Shown: positions 44,574 through 53,099 of the stretch, piece by piece
Layout: each line of letters opens with the position of its first letter
Position numbering within the stretch: position 1 is the stretch's first letter
DNA from: Isosphaeraceae bacterium
GTDB lineage: Bacteria; Planctomycetota; Planctomycetia; Isosphaerales; Isosphaeraceae
Assembly (NCBI GenBank): GCA_026004735.1
Contig: BPJS01000001.1
Coordinates: forward strand, 3,924,859-3,988,858
Direction of reading: 5' to 3'
Length of the DNA stretch: 64,000 nt
The notes under the pieces: model-generated
Seen by the model: only the letters and a program-made list of their open reading frames with translations
What the model was told of the DNA's origin: nothing
Database searches by the model: none
Translations under genes and position numbers: made by a program

Positions 44574-45866
44574 TCATTCCGAGTAACGACGCAAAATGAG
44601 CGCGATATTCTGCCCGCCAAACCCAAAACTATTCGACAACGCCACATCCACGCGGCCTTCCCGCGCCACGTGCGGGATATAGTCCAAGTCGCAATCCGCA
44701 TCCGGGTGATCCAGGTTGATCGTCGGCGGCATCACCGAATCGCGGATCGCCAACAGGCAGACGATCGCCTCCACGCTGCCCGCCGCCGCGATGAGATGCC
44801 CCATCATGCTTTTTGTACTCGAGACGGGGATTCGATACGCGGCCTCGCCCAGCGAACGCTTGATCGCCAGTGTCTCGATCGAGTCGTTGACCTGCGTGCT
44901 TGTCCCGTGCGCATTGATATAGTCAATTTCCTCGGGATTGATGCCCGCGTCGGCCAGCGCCTCCCGAACCGCCGCAATCGCCCCCCGACCCTCATCGTGC
45001 GTATCCGTCAGACGGAATGCATCGGCCGTCGACCCATAGCCGGCCACCTCGCCATAAATCTTCGCACCCCGCCGCTTGGCATGTTCCAGCTCTTCGAGCA
45101 CCAGCATCCCGGCGCCCTCTCCGAGGATGAATCCATCCCGGTCGCGGTCAAACGGCCGGCTGGCTCGCTCCGGCTCATCGTTCCGGGTCGACAAGGCTGT
45201 CAGCAAGTTGAAGCCCGTCACCCCGAACGGATGAATCATGCTGTGCGTGCCGCCTGACAGGATGACATCGGCATCTCCTCGGCGAATCCATTCGGTCGCT
45301 TCCCCGATCGCCTGGCTGCTCGCCGCGCAGGCCGTCAGACAGTTGGCGTTCGGCCCCTGAGCTCCCAGCAGTGTTGCCAGGTGCGCCGCCGGCGTCCCCG
45401 GCTCCTGTTCCGACTCCCGGATCGGATGTAACACCTTGACCCCTTGCCGGATGAACGTCGCCGCATCCACCTTGCCGCCCGGCATCCCCTGGCTACTGCG
45501 ATACAGCAACCCAACAAACGGCAAAAAATCGTGCTGACCTTCGCCCGACCCGAGATAAATCCCCAGCCGCCGGCGATCGATTGCCGCATCGAAAAGCCCC
45601 GCGTCGTCGGCCGCCATCTTCCCCGCCGCGAGCGCAAAGACCGTGTTGCGGCTATGTTCCCGCCACCGCTCGGCGTCGCTCAGATACCGTCCTAGCTCAA
45701 ACCCCCGCACCTCCGCCGCAATCTGCGTCGGAAAACTCGACGCGTCAAACAGACTGATCCGCCCCACTCCGCTCCGACCCGCGACCAGCGACCGCCAGCT
45801 CGACTCCACATCAAGCCCCACCGGGGTCACCATCCCAATCCCTGTGACCACCACGCGCCGCCTCAT
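44574..45866 (-). CDS. Ketosynthase with intact triad (KS-alpha/FabF-like)
   Basis: 430 residues; condensation of an acyl chain with malonyl-ACP. The full thiolase-fold triad is present: Cys180 in CLTACAASSQ, His320 in INAHGTSTQ and His357 in STKSMMGHL, plus the gating SNSFGFGGQN. The sequence MRRRVVVTGIGMVTPVGLD is FabF-like. The ATG at 45866 overlaps the TGA of the preceding ketosynthase (ATGA), which implies stoichiometric translation and probably heterodimer formation. The gene lies last in the FabZ-ACP-FabZ-KS-KS order. A housekeeping FabF would normally sit with fabD/fabG, which are not here. Confidence 0.93.
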   Translation of the reverse strand: MRRRVVVTGIGMVTPVGLDVESSWRSLVAGRSGVGRISLFDASSFPTQIAAEVRGFELGRYLSDAERWREHSRNTVFALAAGKMAADDAGLFDAAIDRRRLGIYLGSGEGQHDFLPFVGLLYRSSQGMPGGKVDAATFIRQGVKVLHPIRESEQEPGTPAAHLATLLGAQGPNANCLTACAASSQAIGEATEWIRRGDADVILSGGTHSMIHPFGVTGFNLLTALSTRNDEPERASRPFDRDRDGFILGEGAGMLVLEELEHAKRRGAKIYGEVAGYGSTADAFRLTDTHDEGRGAIAAVREALADAGINPEEIDYINAHGTSTQVNDSIETLAIKRSLGEAAYRIPVSSTKSMMGHLIAAAGSVEAIVCLLAIRDSVMPPTINLDHPDADCDLDYIPHVAREGRVDVALSNSFGFGGQNIALILRRYSE

Positions 45867-47182
45867 GATCCGCTCGCCTCTCGGTGCGCCCGCACCACCA
45901 ACGCTGCCGCCTGACCATGCCGCGTCCACGTCGTTTTGACAAAAATCGGATTGTCGGTCGCCCGCGGTGATCCGGTCACCACGTCCAGCTCCAACGCTGG
46001 ATCCGGGTCAGTGCAGTTGCGGGTCGGCGGAATCTGCCCCCGCGCCAAGCACAACAGGCTCCCGATCAACTCAATTGCGCCACTGCCCGACGCCGTATTC
46101 CCCAACGCCCCCTTCAGCCCCGTCACCGGCACCCCCCGCGGGCCAAAGATTCGGGCATAGGCCCGCGCCTCGGCCTGATCCGACGCAACCGTCGCTGCCC
46201 CATGCGCATTGACGTGCCCGACCTGCCCGGGCTCCAATCCCGCATCCCGCAACGCGGCCCGAACCGCAACCTCGATCCCTCGGCCCTCCGGATCCATCCC
46301 ACCCCCGGGAACCGCATCACAGCCTGACCCAAACCCAATCACCTCGCCATAAATCCGCGCTCCCCGGCGCTCGGCATGCTCGGCCCGCTCCAGAATGACG
46401 ATCCCCGCACCCTCGCCCGGTACCCAGCCGGTTCGCCGCCGGTCAAACGGCCGACAGGCCTCCGCCGGATCTCCTTCCCACCGCGACCCCTGGTCAAACA
46501 ACGCCATCCGGACCAGACTCAGCGGATGAATCTTTGAATCCGCACCCCCAGAAATCATTACGTCGGCTCGGCCTCGCTCCAGAATCCGCCGCGCCTCGCC
46601 CAACGCCACGCTCGAGGCACTCTCCGCCTCCGTGATCGAATTACTCGGCCCCTGGCAATCCCAGATGATCGAGATGTGGCAGGCCAGCATATTGGGCAGA
46701 TACTTGAGCAGCCAGATCGGTGGGATCGTCGCGATCCCCTCGCGCCCATAGGCACCGAAATCAAAAACCCCTCCCTCCCGCATCGCCACCTGAACCGCGG
46801 GCGCCAGCTCGTCCAGATCGGACGAAATCAACCCGGCTCCCAAATCCAGCCCGATCCGCGTCGGATCCACTCCCCCCTCGGCCAGACCGGCGTCCGACAT
46901 CGCCAGTTCCGCGCCCGCCACCGCGAGCTGGATGTCGCGTGCCATGTACTTCAGACTCTTGGTCAGCGTCTTGCGATGCTTCGGCAAGGCCAACGTCCGC
47001 AGGTCAAACCCCGGAACCTCGGCCCCGCCCCGGCACGGCACCCCATCCACGTCAAACGCCCGCAGCGGACCCACCCCCGTCCGGCCTTCCAGCAGCCCAG
47101 ACACCAGCGCAGCCCCGCCGATGCCGAGCGGCGTCAGCACACCCACACCGGTGATCACCACGCGTCGATCCGTGTCAGCCAT
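45863..47182 (-). CDS. Ketosynthase homologue lacking catalytic Cys (KS-beta/chain-length-factor-like)
   Basis: 439 residues from the ATG at 47182 (MADTDRRVVITGVGVLTPLG). Aligning to the next gene through GP-x18-GEA without gaps puts the nucleophile Cys at Glu187 (TEAESASS). The first His is kept (His327 in VNAHGAAT), while the second is Asn362 (ALGNTASG). Loss of Cys while the fold is otherwise kept is the mark of chain-length factors (KS-beta) of type II polyketide synthases, in which Gln or Glu replaces Cys. Such subunits pair with an active KS and set chain length, or decarboxylate malonyl-ACP. Overlap with the next gene supports heterodimer formation. Confidence 0.88.
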   Translation of the reverse strand: MADTDRRVVITGVGVLTPLGIGGAALVSGLLEGRTGVGPLRAFDVDGVPCRGGAEVPGFDLRTLALPKHRKTLTKSLKYMARDIQLAVAGAELAMSDAGLAEGGVDPTRIGLDLGAGLISSDLDELAPAVQVAMREGGVFDFGAYGREGIATIPPIWLLKYLPNMLACHISIIWDCQGPSNSITEAESASSVALGEARRILERGRADVMISGGADSKIHPLSLVRMALFDQGSRWEGDPAEACRPFDRRRTGWVPGEGAGIVILERAEHAERRGARIYGEVIGFGSGCDAVPGGGMDPEGRGIEVAVRAALRDAGLEPGQVGHVNAHGAATVASDQAEARAYARIFGPRGVPVTGLKGALGNTASGSGAIELIGSLLCLARGQIPPTRNCTDPDPALELDVVTGSPRATDNPIFVKTTWTRHGQAAALVVRAHREASGS

Positions 47183-47261
47183 GGGGCAAAGACTCTGGGG
47201 CCGGTGTGCGGACGCCTCGTTTCCGCCCTGCGCCGGGGCAACTGCCCCGCACCCTCTCTCC

Positions 47262-47816
47262 TTACAAGGTCGCCTCACCAGGAGCCGGATCGTGAACCTG
47301 ACCGTTGGCCGTCGCCTCGTCTCCCGCCCCGGCCCCCCCGCCCGATCGCTCTCGGGCTCGCGCCAGATCCAACACCGTCATCAGTTGCTGCGTGAACACA
47401 AAATTCTTCGGCCCAAACATTTGATTCGACCGCGAATTGTCCAGATGCGCAAAGACGATCTCGCAATCAGCCAGAAGTTGACCATCGAGATACGCCTTGG
47501 CGTCCACCACCGCCCCCTCGGGCCGGAGATCTGTCAGTGTCACCTCATAAACCAGTTGATCCCCGGCACAAGCTATCCCGTGAAACTCCGCCCGCGGAAT
47601 CTTCGCCAGCACGACTTTCTCGGCAAACTGGCTGGCCTCCCCCACTAGAATCCCGCCGGTCTGGGCCAGTCCCTCGATGATCAACGACGCCGGCATCACC
47701 GGATAACCCGGATAATGGTCGTGCAAATGTTCCTCGGCCAGCGTCAAATTCTTGATCGCCCGGGCAAACTGCCCACTCCGGAACTCCACAAACTTGTCAA
47801 TCCAGATCCAGCGCAT
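47262..47816 (-). CDS. FabZ-like 3-hydroxyacyl-ACP dehydratase (second copy)
   Basis: 184 residues, hot-dog fold. Catalytic His34 is in HDHYPGYPVMP, and Glu48 is in LIIEGLAQ, both in FabZ positions. The N-terminus (WIDKFVEFRSGQFARAIKNLT) matches that of the other dehydratase at 48601, so the two are paralogues. The C-terminal extension (about 45 residues beyond FabZ) is distinct. It would dehydrate the hydroxyacyl-ACP made in the same cycle. It is 79 bp upstream of the KS-beta gene. Confidence 0.9.
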   Translation of the reverse strand: MRWIWIDKFVEFRSGQFARAIKNLTLAEEHLHDHYPGYPVMPASLIIEGLAQTGGILVGEASQFAEKVVLAKIPRAEFHGIACAGDQLVYEVTLTDLRPEGAVVDAKAYLDGQLLADCEIVFAHLDNSRSNQMFGPKNFVFTQQLMTVLDLARARERSGGGAGAGDEATANGQVHDPAPGEATL

Positions 47817-47939
47817 GAGCCTTTAATGTCCGGAGGTGCCTTCACCCAGCGCCCGGCGGGCATGAACCGCCAGAGCCACTCACCCCAGCCGCCCAAACAA
47901 CCCAGCCCCGGGCGCCATCTCCCCGACCCATCCCCTCCC

Positions 47940-48329
47940 TTACTCCTTCACTCCCAGCTTGTTCGCCACATATTGCACCAGCGTATCCACCGTATACAAA
48001 TCGAACAGCTTCTCCACGTCCGGATCCTGCTCAAACTCCGTCAAATCCGCAAACGGCATCTTCTCCCGAATCTCCTGCAATCCCTTGGCCGTCAATTTGC
48101 CGTCAGCGACCATCTCGGGATCCGAGACATTTTCCGGAAACAGCTCCCCCCGCGGAATCTTGATGCCGAAGTTACGTTCCAGACGGAACACAATATCCAG
48201 CAGGTCGATCGATTCGGCGCCCAGATCCTTGAACAACGTCGCGTCGGGACGAACGTCCTCCTCGTCGACCCCCAACGCATCCACCAGCGTCGACTGAACC
48301 TTCTCGAATATTTCCGCTTGGGTCGGCAT
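47940..48329 (-). CDS. Extended acyl carrier protein (129 residues)
   Basis: The phosphopantetheine site is Ser40 in LGAESIDLLDIVFRLE. The N-terminal helix (EIFEKVQSTLVDALGV) and the C-terminal helix (TVDTLVQYVANKLG, 113-126) are those of a normal ACP of about 80 residues. Between them lie about 40 extra residues (roughly 65-108, rich in Asp/Glu, with LTAKGLQEIREKMPFADL), in place of the short helix II-III loop. The insertion may be a partner-recognition module. It lies between the two dehydratase genes. Confidence 0.9.
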   Translation of the reverse strand: MPTQAEIFEKVQSTLVDALGVDEEDVRPDATLFKDLGAESIDLLDIVFRLERNFGIKIPRGELFPENVSDPEMVADGKLTAKGLQEIREKMPFADLTEFEQDPDVEKLFDLYTVDTLVQYVANKLGVKE

Positions 48330-48600
48330 ATCTTCCTCGAAATTCGCAAGTTGTTGGGCCCGTCACCCGGCCAGACCATTCCGGCCGGTCCGGAGCGGCA
48401 TCCGGATTCTCCGCCCGACAGCCCGTTCGCTTCGCCACCGATCTCCCCGGCGGACGCCTCCGGCTGGACCCGTTGTGACGCCCCGGATTGTCCGGTGGCC
48501 ATGATCGGACCAATTGTGACGGATCGCCCCCACCCTTGCAACATACATCGGCCAGCCGCCTCCGTCTCTGGAGCCGACCGCCCTCCTCACCCCCCACCCG

Positions 48601-49140
48601 TCACGCCCCAACCGACGGCGCCGCCACGACAGCCGCGCCGGCCGGACGTGCCATCGCTTTCGCACCCACCGATCCCTTCCGCAAGGTCGCATACAGCTCC
48701 CGCAGACTCTCAACCAGCAGCCGGTCGGTCGCGTGCAACGCCGGATTTCTCTCACGCAAATTCGATCGGGTCAAGGTGAACCGCCCCCGGACGATGACTT
48801 GGTCCTCCACCCGACCCTCGCCCTTAAAGACTGCATCCCGTGGCCCAAACTCCTGCATCTCCACGTGCAACAGCAATTGCCGGCCCGGTTCCAAAAAACT
48901 CTGATATTTGATCGTTCGCGCACTCTTCAACAAGATCAGGCTATGTGCGAAATCCTCGTGGTCCCGGATCAGCCACGCCGCCGCCTGCGTCAATGCCTCC
49001 AGCATCAACACCCCAGGCATCACCGGAAAGCCCGGAAAATGGTCCGCCAGATACTCCTCACCCAGCGTCAGGTTCTTCAACGCCAAAAGGCTCCGACCGG
49101 GTTCGATATCCACTATCCGGTCGATCAGCACAAAGCGCAT
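48601..49140 (-). CDS. FabZ-like 3-hydroxyacyl-ACP dehydratase (first copy)
   Basis: 179 residues, hot-dog fold with His34 in DHFPGFPVMP and Glu48 in LMLEALTQ. It starts the acyl-chain cluster and is separated by 271 bp from the ACP gene. The paralogue at 47262 shares the same N-terminal pattern (IDRIVDIEPGRSLLALKNLT here). Two dehydratases without a ketoreductase in the cluster suggest that the reductase is supplied elsewhere. A heterodimeric or chain-length-specialised pair is possible. Confidence 0.9.
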   Translation of the reverse strand: MRFVLIDRIVDIEPGRSLLALKNLTLGEEYLADHFPGFPVMPGVLMLEALTQAAAWLIRDHEDFAHSLILLKSARTIKYQSFLEPGRQLLLHVEMQEFGPRDAVFKGEGRVEDQVIVRGRFTLTRSNLRERNPALHATDRLLVESLRELYATLRKGSVGAKAMARPAGAAVVAAPSVGA

Positions 49141-49464
49141 AGTCAGCCTGGCTCCCGCCCGCTTCGAACGGGCTCCCGCGGCGGAGCGAGACCGGTCTGG
49201 CCCCGCCCCGCCCGAATCTCAATCGCGACATCGTAGGGTTGCCGTCCGAATCCACGCAAGGGTCCAACCAGCCGGTTCTTGGGCTCCCCACCCTTACAAC
49301 CATTCCGCCCGATTCTCTTCCGACTCTCCCGCTCGCCTCGTCCAGCACGCCCGCCGCCGGTCCCCTCGACCGTCCCTCCGCCGCCATTCCGAGGCCCATC
49401 CGTCCGCCCTATACTCAATCAATCCCAGTGAGCGTCGATCGGCGCCCCCGGAGTTCCACAACCC
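49141..49464. other. Divergent control region of the acyl-chain cluster and the propeller gene
   Basis: 324 bp with no gene seen. On the plus strand, TTCCGA (49387-49392), a 17-base spacer and TATACT (49410-49415) could drive the gene at 49465. For the minus-strand dehydratase only a weak candidate (TTGCGT with TACGAT, 18-base spacer, around 49230-49260) was seen. Confidence 0.4.
49387..49415 (+). promoter_or_regulatory. Candidate promoter of the beta-propeller gene
   Basis: TTCCGA (-35, 3 of 6) and TATACT (-10, 5 of 6) are separated by exactly 17 bases. The expected start is near 49422, leaving about 43 nt of leader. Confidence 0.35.
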
Positions 49465-51297
49465 ATGCGCATCGGGTTCCTTGGCGTGGCTCTCGCCGTG
49501 GCCCTGGCCCTTGCCCAACGATCGTCCTCGGCCCAGCCGAGTCCCTGGTCGCCCGACGGCTCCTGGATCGCCTACGTTCTCACGGCCAGTCCCCCTCCCG
49601 CCTCTCCGGATGACCCAGTTGGCTGGTTCTTCTTTGCGCCGTCCGTCGGGTCGGCCGATTCCCCGCCTCCGGCCGCTCCCCACGAAACCCTCTGGGCCAC
49701 CCACCCCACCAGCGGCGACTCGGTCGTTCTCGACCAGGTCGGCGGTATGCTCACCGATCCCGCCTGGACCACCGATGGCCGCGGTCTTGTCTACGGCCGC
49801 CTTCTGGTCTCGGACGACCTCCGCACCGCCCGCTTCGAGCTGATCCTCAAACAATCGCTCGACTCGGAACGGATCCTGGCCGCCTGGCCCTGGCGCCGTC
49901 GAACCCCGACCTTAGATGAGCAGGCCCGCCGTTGCGTCGCCATCAGCTCGAGCGGGAGTTGGGTTGTGGCCCCTGACCCGGACGCCCCCGGCCTGGTCCT
50001 CATCGAACGACCCTCCGGCCGCGTCGCCCGTCACCTGGACAACGCCTGCCGGCCCTCCTGGTCTCCCGAAACCGACTGGCTCGCCTTCGTCCGCGACTCC
50101 GACCCGCCCCGGGTCGAACTGCTCGACCCTGCCGCGTCGGAACCCCTCGTCCTGGCGACCCTCCCCGGTCTCGGCCCGAGCGGCTTTCCTTCCCCGTTCT
50201 GGTCTCCGGACGAATCGTCCGTCTCCCTGCTGGTTCCCGCCGGCCCACCCGACGGGCCCTTCGCCCTGCGCCTCGAACGCTTCCGAGTTGATCCTCCCGG
50301 TCCCGAACCTGCCTGGCTGCTCAACGAGCCGCCGGCACCCTCCCTCGCCCCCGACGCCGCGGCCGGACTGGCTTTCCTCGACGACAACCAGCTCTTCCTG
50401 AGCCTTCATGGCCACGGCCGATCCAGCCAGATCGCCTGGCTTCGCGGCCAGCGCGGCGAGGTTTTCAAGCGCTTCCATCCCTTGTTCGACACCTCGGCCC
50501 TCCACCGCCTCGACCTCAACCCTCGTCCCGGTCCGCCGCTTCTGGCCGTGCGGCTTGGCGCCTTAGCACGCGCCCTGCCCCCGGCGCTCTGCCGTCCCGA
50601 CGACGAATCCCTCATCCCCCTCGTCCCCGACGCCGACGCCCGCTTGGCCTGGCAACGCCAGCTCCACCAGACCCTGACCGCCCTACTCTCGACGCTCGAA
50701 CGTCCGGTTCCCGGCGATCGGTCCCCCCCGCCGCAAGCCCCTTCCCGCCTTCCGTTACCGGTCCAAGCCGCCGAGCAAGATTCGGCCTGGCGGCGGATGC
50801 GCCGAATCGCTCAGATTGGCGACTCCTTGCTTCCCGCCGATCCCCCTCCGCCCAGCCTTCCGGACCCCCAGCGCCTGGCTCTGCTGGTCGATCGCGTGCT
50901 CTACCCCGGCCTGCTTGGCCGAACGGCCGAAGCCCTCCAGGCCCTCGACCGCCTCGATCCCCACGTCGATGACCCCGACGCACGCCTGCGCCTGATCGGC
51001 CTCCGCGCTCAACTCACCCTCACCGCGGGTCAGTCCGACCGCGCCCAGGCCATCCTGACCTACGTCGACGACGAAACCTCCCGCTCCGGCTGGCTGCTGC
51101 TGGAGCGGCCCGGCCAACCTCCCCGTGCTGGCGACCCATATCCGGGCCGCCCGGCCTGGGTCGACCAGCTCCGAGCCTGGTTCAAAGGCGTCCAACTCGC
51201 CGCCCCAGCCCCTCCCACCGACCCACTCTCGCCGGGTGGCGCCGTGCCGTCAGCGCCGACGCCAAACGCCGCGCTGGTCCCCCTCGACCCGGAGTGA
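49465..51297 (+). CDS. Secreted TolB/PD40-like beta-propeller protein
   Basis: 610 residues. Signal peptide MRIGFLGVALAVALALAQ followed by SSA-Q. Repeated WSPDG-type motifs mark propeller blades: WSPDGSWIAYV (about 29-39), a later TDGRGLVYGRL, SWSPETDWLAFV and FWSPDESSVSLLV. The rest, from about residue 390, is helical and Pro-rich and may carry a TPR-like unit (LRLIGLRAQLTLTAGQSDRAQAIL, read in two parts). No catalytic motif found. Likely a periplasmic or surface scaffold. Convergent with the M28 gene. Confidence 0.7.
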   Translation: MRIGFLGVALAVALALAQRSSSAQPSPWSPDGSWIAYVLTASPPPASPDDPVGWFFFAPSVGSADSPPPAAPHETLWATHPTSGDSVVLDQVGGMLTDPAWTTDGRGLVYGRLLVSDDLRTARFELILKQSLDSERILAAWPWRRRTPTLDEQARRCVAISSSGSWVVAPDPDAPGLVLIERPSGRVARHLDNACRPSWSPETDWLAFVRDSDPPRVELLDPAASEPLVLATLPGLGPSGFPSPFWSPDESSVSLLVPAGPPDGPFALRLERFRVDPPGPEPAWLLNEPPAPSLAPDAAAGLAFLDDNQLFLSLHGHGRSSQIAWLRGQRGEVFKRFHPLFDTSALHRLDLNPRPGPPLLAVRLGALARALPPALCRPDDESLIPLVPDADARLAWQRQLHQTLTALLSTLERPVPGDRSPPPQAPSRLPLPVQAAEQDSAWRRMRRIAQIGDSLLPADPPPPSLPDPQRLALLVDRVLYPGLLGRTAEALQALDRLDPHVDDPDARLRLIGLRAQLTLTAGQSDRAQAILTYVDDETSRSGWLLLERPGQPPRAGDPYPGRPAWVDQLRAWFKGVQLAAPAPPTDPLSPGGAVPSAPTPNAALVPLDPE

Positions 51298-51354
51298 CGG
51301 CCCCCACCGCGCCAACCGGACGTGCTGCGCCGCTCCCGGCCCGATTCGACCACC

Positions 51355-52533
51355 TCACAAGATCGTGTAAAGGACCAGCTGTGCGTTGGTCACCATCCGC
51401 TGCCGCTCCTCGGCGGTCAGTCCCCCCCGCTCCATCGCTGCCTCCAAGTCCCTGATTTGGGCCTCGAGCCAGATCCGCTGCAACGGCCTCAGACCAATCG
51501 CATCGCCTCGTTCCAGAAGCCGCCGAAGCACATCCCGCACCACTTCCGCTTCTTCCAGGCCGTGCTCGGGAGGCTCGACCCATCCAGGCACCTCGTCCGA
51601 ATCGGCCGCCCGCCGCGTCACCCGCTCGATCAGCGTGCAGGCCGCCTCCAGCTTGCCGTAGTCGATCGTCTCGGCCCGATCTTCGGGTGTGTGATAGGCG
51701 GGGCTCTCGCCGGTCGTAAAAAATAGATACGGTAACTGACGCCTGCGAAACGGCCCGTAATCGCTCCGATCCACGAGCAAGAGGTCCGAACCGATCAGCC
51801 CCGCTCGAATCGGCAACCCCTCGGCCGACTCCCGAATCCAGGGCCGAAGCCCCGGCACGGATTCACTCCCGACCACAAAGAGATGCTCCGTACAGACCTC
51901 TCCCAGTGAACGCCCCAGCATGTCCGCCACCACCATCAGCCGCATCCGTTCCAGCGGCCGGGGCGGATGCTCGACAAAGAAACGCGACCCCCACAACCCA
52001 TCTTCTTCCCGGTCAAACGCCACGAACGCCACACTCCGGCGCGGCCGATCGCCGTAGCTGAACGACCCGGCCAGTTCGAGCAGCATCGCCACCCCGCTCG
52101 CATTGTCGTCGGCTCCCGGAAACAACACCCCACCCTGCACGCCGAGGTGGTCGAAATGGGCCGCCACCAACACCCACTCGTCTCGCCGCTGCGGATCCGC
52201 CCCTTCCAGCCACCCGCCCACGTTACGCCCGACCTCCGGGCCGCCCTCCCGCCTCCCGAAGGGCTGCTCATAGGCCGTCCCAAATAGCGGCTGCAAACCG
52301 AGCTCCTCGAACCGACGGACCAACCACGCCGCCGTCCGCGCCGCCGCCGGACCCCGCCGGCCACCAAACTCCGCCGACGCCAGCGTCCGCACCACCCGTT
52401 CCACCCGCACCCGCCGCGCCGAGACCCCAGCCGGCTCCTCCCCGACCGCCTCCGCAGCCCCCAGCACCCCACCAACCCACCCTACCCACAGAATCACACC
52501 TCCGAACTTCCGCACCCCCGTCAGCCTCGTCAT
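51355..52533 (-). CDS. Secreted M28-family zinc peptidase (second)
   Basis: 392 residues from the ATG at 52533; the N-terminus (TRLTGVRKFGGVILWVGWVG) is a signal peptide, whereas the upstream frame (to 53103) overlaps another gene. Zinc ligands: AAHFDHLGV (His, Asp), GADDNASG (bridging Asp), AFDREEDGLWGSR (Glu/Asp pair), MVVADMLG and the final YHTPEDRAE (His). The layout matches bacterial leucine-aminopeptidase-like M28 proteins. The last ~80 residues are helical, beyond the usual core. It is not closely related to the first M28 (9304-11076), which has a PA insert. Substrate unknown. Confidence 0.83.
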   Translation of the reverse strand: MTRLTGVRKFGGVILWVGWVGGVLGAAEAVGEEPAGVSARRVRVERVVRTLASAEFGGRRGPAAARTAAWLVRRFEELGLQPLFGTAYEQPFGRREGGPEVGRNVGGWLEGADPQRRDEWVLVAAHFDHLGVQGGVLFPGADDNASGVAMLLELAGSFSYGDRPRRSVAFVAFDREEDGLWGSRFFVEHPPRPLERMRLMVVADMLGRSLGEVCTEHLFVVGSESVPGLRPWIRESAEGLPIRAGLIGSDLLLVDRSDYGPFRRRQLPYLFFTTGESPAYHTPEDRAETIDYGKLEAACTLIERVTRRAADSDEVPGWVEPPEHGLEEAEVVRDVLRRLLERGDAIGLRPLQRIWLEAQIRDLEAAMERGGLTAEERQRMVTNAQLVLYTIL

Positions 52534-52685
52534 CCTCGGCCGCGCTCGCGCCACCCCCAACCCGTGCACCCTCGGCGCAACCGGCTCCCATACCCGCGCA
52601 AACACGGCCCGACCCCTGCGATTCCACCTTGTCTCGGGCGATAACACTTGAGGTTCGGAGCTTCTTAACGACATGGAGGTGTCCC

Positions 52686-53030
52686 GTGGCTCCCCATTCC
52701 CGACTACGCCGCGTAGGTTTCGCGGCCGCTCTCTTCCTGCTCGCCGCCGCCGCGAGCCCCGCCCGCGCCCAGGATTGGACCGACTACTTGCACTGGCCCT
52801 ACACGCCGCCCCAGGTCCCCGGCAGCGGAATTCAGGAAACCCCGATCTACGACGGCTGGTACGTCTACCCCCGCCACATGCGCATCGTGCCCCAAATCCA
52901 GGGGCCCTACTACCGCAACTTCTACGGCGGCAAGCGCATCCTCGGCATGCGGTTCCCGCACGGCTGGTTCCATGACTGGAACAAGAAGAAGTGGTACCAG
53001 GGCAATCACTTCCAGCTCGACGTCTTCTGA
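52686..53030 (+). CDS. Small secreted aromatic-rich protein
   Basis: 114 residues. The GTG at 52686 is chosen because the very strong GGAGGTG ends only a few bases before it. The frame upstream to 52629 lacks such a site. A signal peptide (RLRRVGFAAALFLLAAAASPARAQ) gives a mature protein of about 85 residues starting DWTDYLHWPY. It is rich in Trp, Tyr, His and Pro, with no Cys. No known fold recognised. The very good ribosome site suggests strong translation. A strong hairpin follows 18 bp after the stop. Confidence 0.75.
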   Translation: MAPHSRLRRVGFAAALFLLAAAASPARAQDWTDYLHWPYTPPQVPGSGIQETPIYDGWYVYPRHMRIVPQIQGPYYRNFYGGKRILGMRFPHGWFHDWNKKKWYQGNHFQLDVF

Positions 53031-53047
53031 GCCTGCCTGGCCCGGTC

Positions 53048-53079
53048 GCCGCGTCCCCGGGAACCGCCCGGGGCGCGGC
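53048..53079. terminator. Strong terminator hairpin between convergent genes
   Basis: CCCCGGG (53055-53061) pairs with CCCGGGG (53067-53073) around a 5-base loop. GCCGCG (53048-53053) pairs with CGCGGC (53074-53079), with one T bulge at 53054. It sits in the 69-bp gap between convergent genes. Confidence 0.7.
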
Positions 53080-53099
53080 TCCGCCACCTCCCGCAGACT

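Noticed and set aside
44574..47182. The ketosynthase pair as a simple recent fabF duplication
   Set aside because: The two are strongly diverged, and one lacks the Cys and second His while keeping the fold, which indicates functional specialisation.
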